Shown: positions 47,901 through 59,249 of the stretch, piece after piece
Numbering within the stretch: position 1 is the first letter of the stretch
Layout of the letters: the number at the start of each line of letters is the position of its first letter
Source: Vanilla planifolia
Taxonomy: Eukaryota; Streptophyta; Magnoliopsida; Asparagales; Orchidaceae
NCBI GenBank assembly: GCA_023846275.1
Contig: CM043875.1
Coordinates: forward strand, 40,950,633 to 41,014,632
Length of the DNA stretch: 64,000 nucleotides
Reading direction: 5' to 3'
The notes under the pieces: model-generated
What the model was told of the DNA's origin: nothing
What the model saw: the letters and a program-made list of their open reading frames with translations, nothing else
The model's database searches: none
Translations under genes and position numbers: made by a program

Positions 47901-50900
47901 ATAGTTCCCATCCTAAAAACCATAACTACTTTGAATAGTTTTAAAACAAAACAATGATAATTCCCTAACAAAAAATACACACGAGATGACAAAATTTTGA
48001 TTTTTAAGGAGTATTAACTTAAACTGCAAACAAATATTAAAAAATACTGAAGAGAAAAAATAGGAACTTAAACTGTATTTCAGATCTTATGGACTTCTAG
48101 AACATGCTTTGGTACATTAAGAAGTTCCAAAAGGCACACTCGCATGCTCAAAACAACATGGAAACAATGCAAAACTAGCAATCCCGAAATGAGAAATTCA
48201 AGATGATAGCCAACATTCTATTTGTGGAACAGCTGAAAAGGTTGACAGAAAAATACTGCATTAGAGTTTTCGAGCTAACCTGTACAGTGCCCTAATAGCA
48301 GAATTCATAACCTGCGTATAATCAGTAAGATGTTGCTTCAAGGGATGCTGCCTCTCAGCATCGATCTGAAACAAACAGGAATAACCATCTCATGAAAGAG
48401 TATGCAAGGCAATAAGGTTGCACATATGTGGTCAAAGAACTATACTATTACATGAAAACAAGTAAAAGAGCTAGAAAAGAACCCAATTTGCAAGTGATTA
48501 AAACAACATAACAAGCCACGAAAATAGAATAAAGAAGATTTTTTCCTTCAGAATAGAAGACTACTGTTAACGCATCAACTGGTAATGCTTTCAACCTGCT
48601 TTTTATTTTTTGTACGAAACAATTTTAATTTTAATTTGCGCCTGAAGAACCTGCATGTATATTATTCAACGCATATATTATCAATGCCATACATGTATGA
48701 TTTCTCATCTATAGCATGGACTGCTGAGCAAGCAAAAATGGGTTTGTGCAGCATGAAAAGTAAATACAGAAGGTAAGGAAGAAGAAAATAATATGAAAAC
48801 TAGTGAAACTAGAGGGAGAATGGCAAGGCCAAAAGTTTCACAGTGATACACCCTAAATTCTGGAGACACAAATTGACTAATTGCTGGGGACACACCCTAA
48901 ATTCATTCGACAAACATTAACGTGACAAAGAAACTGAGTGCAAAAAATCCAAGTGAAATTGTTGAAGCCATCCATGGGGAACAATTAGGACACTAGAACT
49001 TATATAGGGAGGTATGTCATGCCAAAAAAGATACAATATATGCCATCAAATCAGAGCATTAAATATCTTTATGTAAAAGATGGTACAACATTTCTAAGTT
49101 ATTGTTGGGAAAAGCTCTTAACATTTGTTTTATCTTTATATCCACACATGTATGCTGTTCGGAGGACAACCATCATGTGGATCATAACAGAGTGTATCAT
49201 CGATTCATTGTTTCGTTGGATCAACGACACTGAGGTAGGTGGAGTATGGATTGGTTGTACTAAGAGTAAGTAGAGTTTTGTCATCATGACCAAATCAAAC
49301 CAAAAAAGTTGATTATAGTACATTTTAACACAAACACTCTCAAGATTTTGTCCTCAAAATACACTTACTAAGAGCATGCTCTTTCTTGAGATATGGGCCT
49401 ATTTATCCCCATGTCCCTCTGCCTTAAAGCCTAATAGCAAGCTTCTTATCCAATGAATTCCTTTGGACAATCGATCAACAATAATTCCTTGCTCTCATGG
49501 GTCTCAAGCATCATACTTGCAGAAAGAAAAAGTCACACTAGTATGGAAAGGAAAACAAAACAAAATCAATTTTCTTGGCCAACCAACAACCAATAGTTAT
49601 TAATGTACAACACAAGTAATATAGGAAGATATATCACATTGCATTAAAATCAGCAAACATTGGACTACATGCAAAACCACTCTTTTTTTTAAGTTAACTC
49701 AACAGGTCCATCTCTAGTGTTGAGATTGCCACCACTGTCATATTGGTTCTTGCTCCAGTATTACATTCCATATAAGCAAAGACATTTTTCACAAAAAATA
49801 ATAATGGAGCCTTGTTTATCTGACTCAGTGGAGTTAGTTGCCTTTTCTGCACCTTACAATCCACAAGTTCAAACAAGACATGCAAATTGCATGCAAACAT
49901 TCCCCAACAAAATAGATTAGTTTATTCACTTTTCTTGAACACGAGAAGGTCAGAGCAATCTGGAATTTTAAAAAAAATACTACAATTGACAAACGTTTGG
50001 AAGACACGTCATCATCAACAACACCATAACAGTCATTAGATTCAGGCTAGCAGTATAAATGCTTCTTCATCATTATTTTAATTGAGTGCAGCACGCAGTC
50101 TAATTTCAGTTCATGTGAATTATTTAGAAAATTTTTTAAATTTTTTATTTTTTTGAATTTTATGCTCCGTATCTCTTTCATTTTTATTCCATCACACAAA
50201 TTTACACCAACACCTGTTCACTTGTTATTTTACTACAAAATTCAAGAATTGCAAACCATGTTATCAAGAACAATCATAAAGGCTTTATTAATCTCTTCAG
50301 TAGAAGTTACTGGAGATTCTCTTCCCTGATAATTTCAATGGTGAAAAAGATTTAGTTCTTGAGTTTCAAAGCTTTGTAACTCGTAAATTATCATTAACAT
50401 TAAACTGTTCTCAGAAACCCTTCGTCATAATTTTAGTAGTGTTGCATAGTCTAATTCTGTTTTTTTTTTTTTAAAATTAGTTTATAAGAATTCTTTCGAA
50501 AGTTTGCCTTTCCAGTTATCTGCACTAACCATTTCATTTTTAATCTATCACCCACACTTAATGCCCCATGAACACCTAGTTGATAAGATATATGCTATGA
50601 AGTTCAAAATCTAAAATTATGTTATCAATAATGTTCATAAAGCTGCTTTATTAGGCACTTCAAGTAAGTGTTACAGGGAACTAAAACTTGGAGATATTCT
50701 TTTGAACAAATTTCATGGTTGCAAAGGTTAAATTCTTGAGTTTTTGATGTTTTGAAACAAATATCAACCGATTCCATAAATAAATGTGATTTTCTAGCAT
50801 TTTAATACATATATTCTGATATATGAATATATTGCTTTTTAAAATATTTGGTTTCTGATATATTTACCAAAATTCATGTTAAATGATCACAAAAATTAAA

Positions 50901-53480
50901 TAGCCTGAATAGGAAAGAAACAATTCCCTAGTCTAGCCCATTTTTCCCATTAAAATGGATGTCATACACTTCACCAACAACGTGACTAAAGTACAATATG
51001 CTTTCCAGCACCATAACACTTAAGGACATGATAAATGGCATAATTCAAAAGCTAACACTTGCATTTTAGAATAAAAAGTCAACACAAGTTATAAAATCAA
51101 ACATTAAAGAGAAAGACACATAAAAGCATACAAGTTTCTGAATGGCACCATAGCTTGAGGAAAGCAGGCTGGCCAAGGAGCTCTTCTTCAACTCACAGTT
51201 AGGAATAGAAGCAAGAGTGAGTGTTATAGCACTCACTATCTCCTCTTCCACTGATATTGACAAGCTCCTGTACTCCAAACCCTAAGAGTGAAGAAGTTCA
51301 TTAAGAGTCTTTATCATATGATAGCAATGTTAGATACAAAACAACAGCACCAAATAGGGAAAAGGCACTTAAAAAGAGGAAACATTCACTGCAAAACTGC
51401 ATAGCACACAGCAACTCCAGAGCATAGCTCAAATCTACACTCCCAACTTAACTAACACGATAAAAGAAAATAAAATTACAAATTTAATCTTTAATATATA
51501 AAACTCAAGTTGCTCAGACTGATCAATATAACTTGGTTTTCTGTGACTTCTCGTGTATTAGACAAAATGAGGAGCAGGTATAAAGTAACAAATCTAAAAA
51601 AAAAAATCCTCCCACATATCCAGTGGAGGATGAAGCAGGAAACCCTTCGCAATATCTAGGCGTGCTTGCCAAGTTCTTCCATTTCCCAACTTTTTGGAGA
51701 TGACACCTAGCTTTTTGCTCCACTACTTCTAAGGTTACTAAGGACATTTCTTCCATTCTAATCTCCTACAGCTCAGTACATCAACCATGGCAAGTTCTTA
51801 GCAATCTTTAGCAGGACTACCAAGTAGCATTAGGTAATGATTGCAACTAGGTTAGGGTTAGGCATGCAGAGGGTGATAAATACTTTGTGATTCCTCCAAC
51901 CAAAAAGCAACCTTCTGCGGCAAACTTTGGTCATAATGTGGTTTTCGTTAGTGAGAGAATCTCAACTTGGGGAACCAAGGCACTTTCTCTTGTTGGTCGC
52001 CTCTTGCTCGTCAACTGCATTCTAACCTCCAACCCTGTGTATGAAACTTCCCACTCCTTAACCCCAATACTGATTCTTGAGGCTGTTGAGAGGATGATAA
52101 GGGGGTCGTTTGGGAAGCAATTTACAAGCCCAAGGCTCTAGGTCCTTGGCATCCATAGCTTGCAGGTATGGAAAGAAGTCACCAAGCTGGCAGAAAGTTC
52201 TCCTTAAGCAAAATAACAATCTTTCAATCCTTGGGTTAATGCCTTCAGAGCAAAGCAGATGAAGAGGAAGTTGTGGTAGTTTGATCATTGTTTGCCAAAC
52301 CACACAATGAAGTTTCAAGCTGAGTTTGGCTTTGTGCAAGTCCCCAACAGGTGCCCCATTTTTTTTGAAAAAGACCAATTTATTTTATTTTGACGTCCCA
52401 AAGTTTGTGTGAGCATTTTATAACTGAAACCTAATCACAAGACAGTTTTTTTTTGTGAACCGGATACTGATTTGCAGCTACAAATCAAATCAGTGGATGG
52501 TGGGTCTTGAGCCGGGCATATATATATATATATATATCTCAGCGTCTTAAATCTTATGAAATAGACAACAAGCATCATATGAACCTTGTAATGCATGTAA
52601 TGGAAAAGCTCAAAAGAAATGAATCCAACATTTAATGTTCTATTATGCTTATGTTCTAAAAAAGCTATCATTATTTTTCAAATCTTGCACAAATTGCTAA
52701 GCAATTACTTTCCCTTAGTTGTTTAGTATGGAAGTAATGAAACGGTTCATGTTCTGTGATGGTAAATTTTAACACATTACCAGTATACACAGAAAAAATG
52801 ATATGCCAACGTCTAAAAATAACAAAAAACAATGCAGAAGATGCTTACAAAACAAAGCATTAGTAGAGAAAAGAATGCAGGAAATGTAGAAGAAATGTGA
52901 AGTTCACTTCAACGTGAAAAAAGATAAGATGAGGCACCTCTCCAATCCAAAGAAGAATCTCCAAATTGTAGGGTTTGTGTATCAAAGCAGGGGCATCTTC
53001 ACAAAGTTTACGTAAAGCAGATGAGCAAGAAGCAGATGATATAGATTCTTTAATCCCAGAAGCACAAAAGATTCTGGAGGCAAGGTAAGTATTTAACAAC
53101 AAAACACGAAGATCAAGCCAAATGCTATTGAAAAATACTTACAACAGTGGTCTGATATTAGCAGGAATTAATGTTATCCATTTTGAATAAGCTCCAATAA
53201 CATCAGCTAACGACTTATAGACCTGCGCTCATTTCAACAAATAAGAAAGCATACAGCTTTGTCAACTAAAATTAATGCTATCAAATGAGCAAGTAAGAAG
53301 CACAAGGAAAGCAAGAAGTAGAACAAAATAGAGAGTTTTTTAGCAAAGCTTATATAATAAACTTACAAAGGACAACAAACCCTTAAGATCTGTAGATGAT
53401 GTGCTAGATAGAATGTTCACAAGCTGCATCACCATTGATAAATCAATTGGTTGTCCATCTTGCAAAGCTGTCTCAGCAAC
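35904..53480 (-). CDS. Importin-13/transportin-SR-like ARM-repeat nuclear transport receptor, C-terminal 548 residues
   Basis: Twelve exons on the minus strand, all with GT-AG borders and matching phases: 53,480-53,367; 53,222-53,143; 53,073-52,938; 51,281-51,132; 48,365-48,280; 47,912-47,725; 47,635-47,543; 44,859-44,672; 44,575-44,464; 37,783-37,626; 36,684-36,568; 36,128-35,904. The chain is collinear with the C-terminal half of the roughly 1,000-residue plant IPO13/TNPO3-like protein (Arabidopsis At1g12930 type). Diagnostic stretches: [154 protein letters not shown], and [16 protein letters not shown] near the stop. Such receptors carry cargo through nuclear pores under RanGTP control; the Ran-binding N-terminal half is not in the window. 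The intron upstream of 53,480 must exceed 10.5 kb and holds two gypsy elements. No frame breaks were seen, so the gene is probably active. Confidence 0.93.
37914..38161 (+). repeat. Copia LTR 1 (248 bp)
   Basis: It starts TGTAAAATATTC and ends TCCTCA. Shared words with LTRs 2 and 3 include a tttttatttgatag-like stretch, ctatttatgta, ctcatctataag and gaataaaattc. It is immediately followed at 38,162-38,174 by TGATATGAAAGCT, a 10-of-13 match to the plant initiator tRNA-Met primer-binding site TGGTATCAGAGCT. Confidence 0.75.
38175..38640. other. Copia leader segment, copy 1 (unidentified, coding-like on the minus strand)
   Basis: This lies between the primer site and gag. Read on the minus strand it gives stretches such as [27 protein letters not shown] and [19 protein letters not shown]. 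The homologous leader at 40,486-40,930 gives [22 protein letters not shown] and [17 protein letters not shown]. The plus strand has a 66-codon frame at 38,209-38,409. The family is not recognised; a captured gene fragment in antisense or a simple non-coding leader are both possible. Confidence 0.4.
38640..39480 (+). pseudogene. Copia gag remnant, internal region 1
   Basis: It is homologous to the better preserved gag at 40,927-41,520. Near 39,390-39,470 the plus strand gives [13 protein letters not shown], then a broken [15 protein letters not shown]. This is the copia zinc knuckle and following segment (CxxCxxxGHxxxxC, WKLHGKP, NWKP). There are multiple stops, and the pol region after this is absent before LTR 2. 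Confidence 0.7.
40037..40473 (+). repeat. Copia LTR 2 (437 bp), shared by both units
   Basis: It starts TGTAGAATATTCTG and ends TTGCTCA, followed by a primer-site-like AGGTATTAAGCT. It is longer than LTRs 1 and 3 because a segment of about 170 bp (caagaaaatta, ccttaa-tgctagataatttctt, gagatggatttcatact, aataaaattcatcattcaca) is repeated in tandem within it, at about 40,190-40,300 and 40,367-40,464. Confidence 0.75.
40927..41520 (+). pseudogene. Copia gag remnant, internal region 2
   Basis: An 81-codon frame at 40,927-41,172 includes [27 protein letters not shown] and, after a stop, [20 protein letters not shown]. This matches the N-terminal part of plant copia gag (LNGxNYxxWAxxVxxFLxGKGK, KWxxENSxVMSWL). 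It decays further downstream. Confidence 0.75.
41790..42515 (+). pseudogene. Copia pol C-terminus (RT end and RNase H) remnant
   Basis: Plus-strand frames give [30 protein letters not shown], then [12 protein letters not shown], then [23 protein letters not shown] and [14 protein letters not shown] directly before LTR 3. This is the usual end of copia pol (LVGKLIYLSHTRPDI, HLEAVxRILRYLK, HDRTKHIEID, LADILTKxL, LGMIDIY). Stops and shifts are frequent. Most of integrase and RT is deleted between gag and this point. Confidence 0.8.
42516..42731 (+). repeat. Copia LTR 3 (216 bp)
   Basis: It begins TGTAGAATATTTTG immediately after the pol remnant ending INIYNSAE and ends TTCTCA. It shares ctcatctataagaa and the ttcaaaacaa-gaataa-attctt series with LTR 1. 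Confidence 0.75.
45035..45058 (+). repeat. Poly(A) run of 24, possible retroposon tail
   Basis: An uninterrupted run of about 24 A residues ends a 170-bp segment downstream of 44,866 in an intron of the importin-like gene. It could be the tail of a SINE or processed fragment, but I found no convincing target-site duplication or recognisable body. Confidence 0.5.
45300..45640. repeat. Diverged intronic direct duplication
   Basis: A unit of about 125 bp (acaacacta-atggta, actttgtttct-caaaaa, agaactaaca, ggaatagt-ctgaaaa-ta-aaagcaaat) at about 45,300-45,425 recurs at about 45,508-45,635 in the intron between importin exons 7 and 8. Confidence 0.7.
50150..50770. repeat. Diverged direct repeat of about 260 bp in an importin intron
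   Basis: The stretch at about 50,160-50,400 (gttatcaa-aa-catt-cataaaggctttatt, agttac-gg-ga, aatttcatggt, ttcttgagttt) recurs in the same order at about 50,510-50,755. It may be a tandem duplication or paired ends of a decayed element. No coding lies between. Confidence 0.55.
51880..52380 (+). mobile_element. LINE fragment (end of reverse transcriptase region)
   Basis: A plus-strand frame at 51,887-52,141 contains [20 protein letters not shown], then [10 protein letters not shown] and [10 protein letters not shown]. This matches the segment after the RT domain in plant LINEs (RLSSWKxxLLSxAGRxxLIKSVLxSIPxY, IExxxRxFLW). A further stretch reading [12 protein letters not shown] follows near 52,150. 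It is a short truncated copy in the intron between importin exons 3 and 4, antisense to that gene. Confidence 0.8.
52518..52538. repeat. (TA)n microsatellite
   Basis: About ten TA units lie in the same intron as the LINE fragment. Confidence 0.9.
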
Positions 53481-54364
53481 CTGACAGATACCTTCATATA
53501 ATTAAATAAGTGAATTTAAAATCAAAAGGTACAAATAATAAATATGCTTCCTCAGCACTTAACATAATTACTCTACAATAGAAGACAGATAGACATTAGG
53601 CAAAGAATGTAAAAATACAAGATGAAGATAATTGATAACAATAATCTCTCACACACATCGTTAAATGAATGAAGTTTTCTTCAAAATGAACTAGAAATTG
53701 CATTAAGCACATAATCATGCATTCAAAATAGATAAAATCAGAAAAGCGTTGGACCCTTATGAGGAATGATTCATGTGGATAAACATTTGAACAAAATCTA
53801 AGGATCTCATGGAAAAAAGAATCTTAGACACTCTATGGGGATCTATTGATAGAATAATTAATCAATTGCGAGTTGAGGTTAAAAAAATACTAATGGTCCA
53901 ATTCTTCATGTAAATGAGACAAATGAGGCTACTTTATACATGCTATTTGGAAATTCTTTCAAAACTTTACAATACAACAACAAAAGTGCACATGAACTCT
54001 ACAAGTGTTTCAAATTCTAGAATAGCCAATTGGGTGTAGAAACAAGTAATTAGTTACAACTCCATTGATACGGAAAACGTATTCAAAACATTTAAATAAA
54101 AACTTGCTTGAATAGGGAACGATGAAGCTTATCCTATGGAAAAAGGGACATCTTTCAAATGTTTATAAAACATTGTACTAGCTCATGATTGAAGGAAGAA
54201 CATTTGAACAATTAAAACGTATTTTTGGAGTCGAATAGAGCTTTCAAATTAGCACAATCAAAGAGCTTATCCGTGCTTTTGGCTTGGCTTGCTCTGACAC
54301 AATTCGGAGTAGTTCGGTATAATTGAGACAATCAAGGATGGTTTGGCATTGATCCGACTGCAAG

Positions 54365-55040
54365 GTGTTCTCATCCCGAACTTTCGACAACAGACCTTCT
54401 TTTTCAAGTCACAACAACACAAGTAAAGAATGGGAAATAGTGAAGAGCTAAAGAAGAATAAGAATAAGAAAAAGATTTTTACCACAAAGAGATTGGATTT
54501 TCTTATGAGTTTCCCTTCAAGAGATTCTGAATTCATAAAATTCTAATTTTAAAAATACAAATTTGCTTTATAAATCTTTCTCACCCTCTTTATTTAAAGG
54601 TTTTTATATCATATTTTATTATAAATAACAAAACATATAATTTTGATCAAAAATATTAAATTCCACAAATTCCTGTCCAACTGATCTAACATGATCGCAC
54701 GCCAGCACTACCTACACGCGTCGATCACTCTAAGAGCACTGTTCATGCACACTGACAGCCCTTCTGCACACGACTTGACCATGGCGGCACGATAAGTGGC
54801 CGATATGGCGCACATGCCCATATCACTCGTGATCGCGCACACCAACACGAGCAGGTGTTTGGTGCATTGTGCCCTTCCGCATGCGCACTTGGCCAACGTG
54901 CCTGCAACAAGCCACTGCACACAACCCAGTGTGTAGCTCATATTGCTTTGTGCAACAACAACAACGATATTCATGTCTCCTCCCTTGAATTTTTCACAAT
55001 TTTATATTCAATGAGCCTAGAATTGACCTACTGATTATAG
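54365..55040 (-). repeat. Left (3') LTR of the gag-protease gypsy element
   Basis: It shares, in order with the right LTR, tgttctca, tttttcaagtcacaa, gaagaagat-tt-ttttaccac-like, ccttcaag-g-ttctgaattca, cttta-ataaaggttt, aaatattaaa and caaattcc. A GC-richer block of gcacatgc-type words follows. Limits are approximate. Confidence 0.75.
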
Positions 55041-55289
55041 GTCTCTTCTTTTTGAAATTTAAGTCCCAAATAATCTTCTTTTTTGAACTAATTTTGTGTA
55101 AAATCTAATTATGTTCACTTCTTTGACAAGTTAAGATTTTTGTCATTCCTATCAAATAATTTCTTTAAATTTGTCACTAACAACACAACTTTGGCATTTG
55201 TTCACTAGTCTCTTCATTTTGTTAGCATCAATGCCTTTTTTCAATGCTTCATTGTCTCGAGTTGGAAAAAAGTATCGTCCAACCTTCAT

Positions 55290-56680
55290 AAACCAATATC
55301 ATTGTGCCCATCAATAGTAGATGACGTCTCGATCCCATAAATATGGAATCCCTAGTATAATTTGACAGAAATTTAAATAAATCATTTCACAGATAACCCT
55401 ATCAATGTAATCTTTGACGATAACAAACTTCACATCGCATTATTTTTCAACCCTTGCCTCTAAGTCTTTATGAATCCACCCCAAGGAATAGGGTCTCGAA
55501 TGTGTAGTCTCTAAGTTTGCCTTTTCACAAAACTTTGTAATACAAGGTTTTACTTCTAGTGACGATGATATCACTAACGAGTTCTTTCTTCACTAGAATT
55601 ATGATGGTGAAGAGTTCTTTTTATTTTGTTTCATTAAAGACGTTTTTTGGACTCACTATAAGCGATAAATTTTCATCAACTTGTATAGGAATTTAAAATA
55701 TCCTGTCTCAGCTATAGTAAGATCTTTGTTCTTTATGAACTTTTCTAAAAATAATTTGAAATACAATTCTAGCATTTTTATTACATGTCTTATCTTCTTG
55801 TAGTGATTACAATACTTTTTCAGTTTTGTTGGTAAACATAGTGTTTTTAGTTGTTTAGCATAATAAACTTTGTTAGAAAACTTTTTTTTCCAACCAATAA
55901 TTACACTTATACTTCGACTTCTTAATAATTTGTCCTTCTAGTTTTGTTCGTTTGTATTTATTATTCTTTTCAATAGCCACAGTAAATGTAGAGTTTTTTT
56001 AAATATTAAATAAAAAAAGAGATAATTCAATAATAATAAGATAAACAAACTTCAAATATACTTTGACAATCTTTGCAACTCTGCAATAGGCATTCCCAAA
56101 CTCATAACTGCAGTCAAAAGTCTATAGTATATTCCTGTACCGTTTGTCATTGTCATTGTCGTAAACTATACCACTTGCTCCACCTTTCCTTCATGTAACC
56201 AATCGAAAAAAATTCTTCTTTAATTAATTTGTTAAATTAGCTCTATGTCACTTCTATAACTGTACCAATTTTTAAGTGAACATTTCATCAGGCCAATGCA
56301 TGACTTGCCATTTTTAATCGAGCATAACGTTAACTTGAAAGAATGTTGTTAATTCCTGTGCGTCGAAAAAGTGAGATTAATGTCATCCTCATTTTTATCT
56401 CCAATAATCTTTGGATTACTACTTAATCCAAAATTTCTTTAATTAAGCATGCTTTTTTGATGAATTGTCCGTTTACCTATCGTAAAAAAAGATTGAGATT
56501 TTAACATCATCTCTATTAACACTTACATTTGTTGGGCTAATATAGTTACCTATGTCTCTAGACTTGACAGTGAAATGTTAACACAATCACCTCAACTGAT
56601 GTCTCCCTAATCTCTTGATTCTCTTTTACGGCTTGCTCATCAACTACATCCTTTTTTGCAACTACCATTGGCGTCGAATT
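55290..56680 (-). pseudogene. Gypsy gag and protease remnant
   Basis: On the minus strand near 56,240-56,070 broken frames give DWLHEGKVEQ and LTAVMSLGMPIAEL, or FFSIGYMKERWSKWY in another frame, fitting the middle of gypsy gag. Near 55,410-55,300 the minus strand gives VICEMIYLNFCQIILGIPYL, then WDRDVIYY and WFMKVGR. This is the pattern CxVxPMxxCxILLGRPWxxDR, with YxFxKDGK after it, seen at the end of the protease region of plant gypsy pol. It is heavily mutated. Confidence 0.6.
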
Positions 56681-56685
56681 AAAGT

Positions 56686-56697
56686 GCTCTGATACTA
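56686..56697 (-). other. Primer-binding site (tRNA-Met type)
   Basis: The minus strand reads TAGTATCAGAGC just inside the right LTR. It is an 11-of-12 match to TGGTATCAGAGC, the initiator tRNA-Met site used by many plant LTR elements. It fixes the orientation of the element. Confidence 0.75.
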
Positions 56698-56699
56698 CA

Positions 56700-57340
56700 A
56701 ATAATATGATCTATATGCAAGATGTTCTCAATACAAACCCTCAATAATAGATCTTTTTCAAGTCACAATGAAGGAAGTGGAAATATAAGAAATGGTGAAC
56801 CACGGAAGGAGAAGAAGATTTTTGCTATAAAGAAAATGAATTCTCTAAAACCTTTTCCTTCAAGGGGTTCTGAATTCACAATATTTTGATTTTCAAAGTT
56901 TTGAATTGTTTCAACATTCTTTCCACTCCTTTTACATAAAGGTTTGGATTTAATAACTAATTATAAAATAAAATAAAAACATGTGATTTAGACAAAATAT
57001 TAAAGTTCGCAAATTCCCAACCTAACTGGAATGACCATTGCACATGCTAGTGCCGCCCGCACCCATCTGTCGCACCAAAGCAGTGTTCACATGCAGAAGT
57101 ATTGTTCCCATGTGTGGACAAGCCCTCCACGAGCACATTGACCAAGGCAACCCGATAGGTCCACATGCGCAGTAGATGGCTAACAGGGTGCATTTGCATG
57201 CATCCCACGCACCATGCCCTTCTGTGTGTGCATGTGTTTCTGTGAACGACTCCTGGATGACAATTTTCCTCATTTTTCTCCAATATTGATTTTCTTTCAT
57301 AATTTTGGATTTGACGAGTCTGAAATTTATCTCTTAATTA
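56700..57340 (-). repeat. Right (5') LTR of the gag-protease gypsy element
   Basis: It pairs with 54,365-55,040 and is bordered on its inner side by the primer-binding site. The frames at 57,022-57,300 and 54,708-54,974 are the same LTR region and not genes. Confidence 0.75.
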
Positions 57341-58034
57341 GGTGTGGTTTAATATGGCTCGACATTTTCAAGAGCAGTCCAATGTAAGTGGGCACGGACA
57401 AGCGTAGTCCGACGCAAACAAGCAAAATTAGCATTCAGGTAGCCAGGGAAGGTCAAAGCTTTAAAAAAGAGCCTAATTTGCACTAGTGAGCCTCCACTTC
57501 TGATTGAGCTCGAGGATCTTCTAATAGGCATTTCTAACTAAAGGCACTAAATCATCATTAAATTCCTCTTCTTTCTTTATTCTCCCATGATTGATGTTCT
57601 CCAACATGGACAAAGTATGGTTCACTCAGTAGGTCGCTTTTTTTGATATTTTTTTTCTCTTCATTTGATCTCTGAACTCTTCATGTCATCATTAATATCA
57701 CAATAAAGAATTTCCCGAGTTTTTGCAATAATTTAATAGATGAGATTAACATGAAATTTTAAATTTTCAAAAAAGTTATTTACCCATCGAGCTACAAAGT
57801 TAGCTTTCTCCATGACGTGTCCTATGGTTCTAGGATGGTGGGCCTCTCAAAGGAAGAAGGATGATATGGTCATCGTCAGTAATACAATAGGATTTTCTAT
57901 GGAAGGCCTATGTAAAAATTTCTATTACAATCTTATGAATCATTTACCTTCAAGAGCCATATCAAATGGATTGCTTTAGAGACTCCTTGCTTGAGTGACA
58001 CGACTTAATTATGGGATGAAAGAAATGAGATAGG

Positions 58035-58495
58035 AATTTTGCACTTTAAGATCTTGAAAGAAGGCAACAATCAAGATTCCCAATGCCCTTAAAAGAGAGT
58101 GAAAGGAGAGCATCTAGCTTGATGTGACCTTCATATGATGAGACAACGATGAAGGGAGAAGGTAGAACACAAGACCAACCCTCCCCAAGTCTTCATGTGA
58201 CAAACTTTGATAAAAAAAGGAGAGGTAAGTCAGAACATGCTTCTTAAAGCCCTTAAATGATGCAATAATGATTAAAGAAAGGAGAGGAGAGCAAAGGAAT
58301 GTTTCTTGAAGCATTCTCATGATGGAGCAATGTTGAAGAGTGAGAAGAAATCGACAACTTGTCTTTCATATACTTTGAGGAAAAAGTCATGATGAAGGTG
58401 AAGAGAACAGGTCAAGACCATTCCTTTTGAAGCCTTTTGACATCAAAGCAGTGATGAAGAGAGTTGAGGATGAGCTAGCCAACCTTCCAAATTAT
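58035..58495 (-). repeat. Minisatellite in the 3' part of the Tat-like element, period about 60-75 bp, 6-7 units
   Basis: Successive units contain a tgatg(a/g)agcaatg-atgaa-like start, an aaag-aggagagg-like purine stretch, a c-aga-cat-ctt word and a cttgaagcc-like end (for example near 58,120, 58,190, 58,253, 58,315, 58,380 and 58,436). Units differ by substitutions and small indels. They sit between integrase and the expected 3' LTR. Confidence 0.65.
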
Positions 58496-59249
58496 TGATT
58501 AAATTGTTTAATGAGGATACAAGCAATATTGAAATACATTGATGAACTTTGAAAGTGATTTGGAAAAAAAAAAAGGTTTAAATTGATTTAGCTTTAAGAA
58601 TGACAAGGTTTTTTGTGATATAACATAGATCTAACATCAACCATTTGATGAAAATTTCAACTCAAAAGGGAATTTTTTGTATAAGTTACTAAGCAATGTC
58701 ATACATTTGATACTCAATTTTTGAAGTGACCCCCACTCCAGAATCATAAGAGCTCCTATCTAAAGTTGATAACATTTGACCCAATAATTTCTTTTGATGA
58801 GGTATGGCATCTCCTACTTTGAAGCTAACTTATTGAGCCCCTCTTATCTCTTTGAGATCTCACATTTTTTGAAAATGAGATCCCAACCTTGAGAAGATGC
58901 ATTTGGACATGCTTATCAAACTATTTTTCTATGTTTCGCTTTCTATTGAGTTGACCGACATGTGCCTTAAGCGTTTTTCTTTAAGTTGGTCTACCTCAAG
59001 TTTCCTAATTTCTTCAATCATTTGTTAAGCATCAACCATGTCTTGACATACCCCTTAATGTTTGAACACATAAAGTGTAGTGATTAATTTCTACTGAGAG
59101 CATAATTTAACAGCCATAGACTAGAGAGTAGAACTTGCCCATAGTAATAGAAGTGGTTAATATGCTCATAGTATGCCAGGAAACTCGTCAACCCAAGCCC
59201 CTCTTTCCTTTTTGAAACAGGGGTTCAAAATCTTTAAAAAGCTCTTGTT

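Larger units (their letters stand above)
54365..57340 (-). mobile_element. Ty3/gypsy element with two LTRs and only gag-protease
   Basis: Two collinear LTR copies (about 54,365-55,040 and 56,700-57,340) flank about 1.65 kb of internal DNA. Read on the minus strand, the internal part starts with a primer-binding site, then gag remnants, then a protease segment near 55,470-55,300, and meets the left LTR without RT, RNase H or integrase. A purine-rich AAAAAGAAGAGACC on the minus strand at the edge of the left LTR fits a polypurine tract. It is either a deletion derivative or a non-autonomous element. It is in the upstream intron of the importin-like gene, in the same orientation. Confidence 0.78.

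Noticed and set aside
54708..57300. Cys-rich minus-strand frames (88 and 92 codons) as small secreted proteins
   Set aside because: The two are the same LTR position in the two LTRs of one gypsy element, in non-equivalent frames. The Cys/His richness comes from gcacatgc-type base composition.
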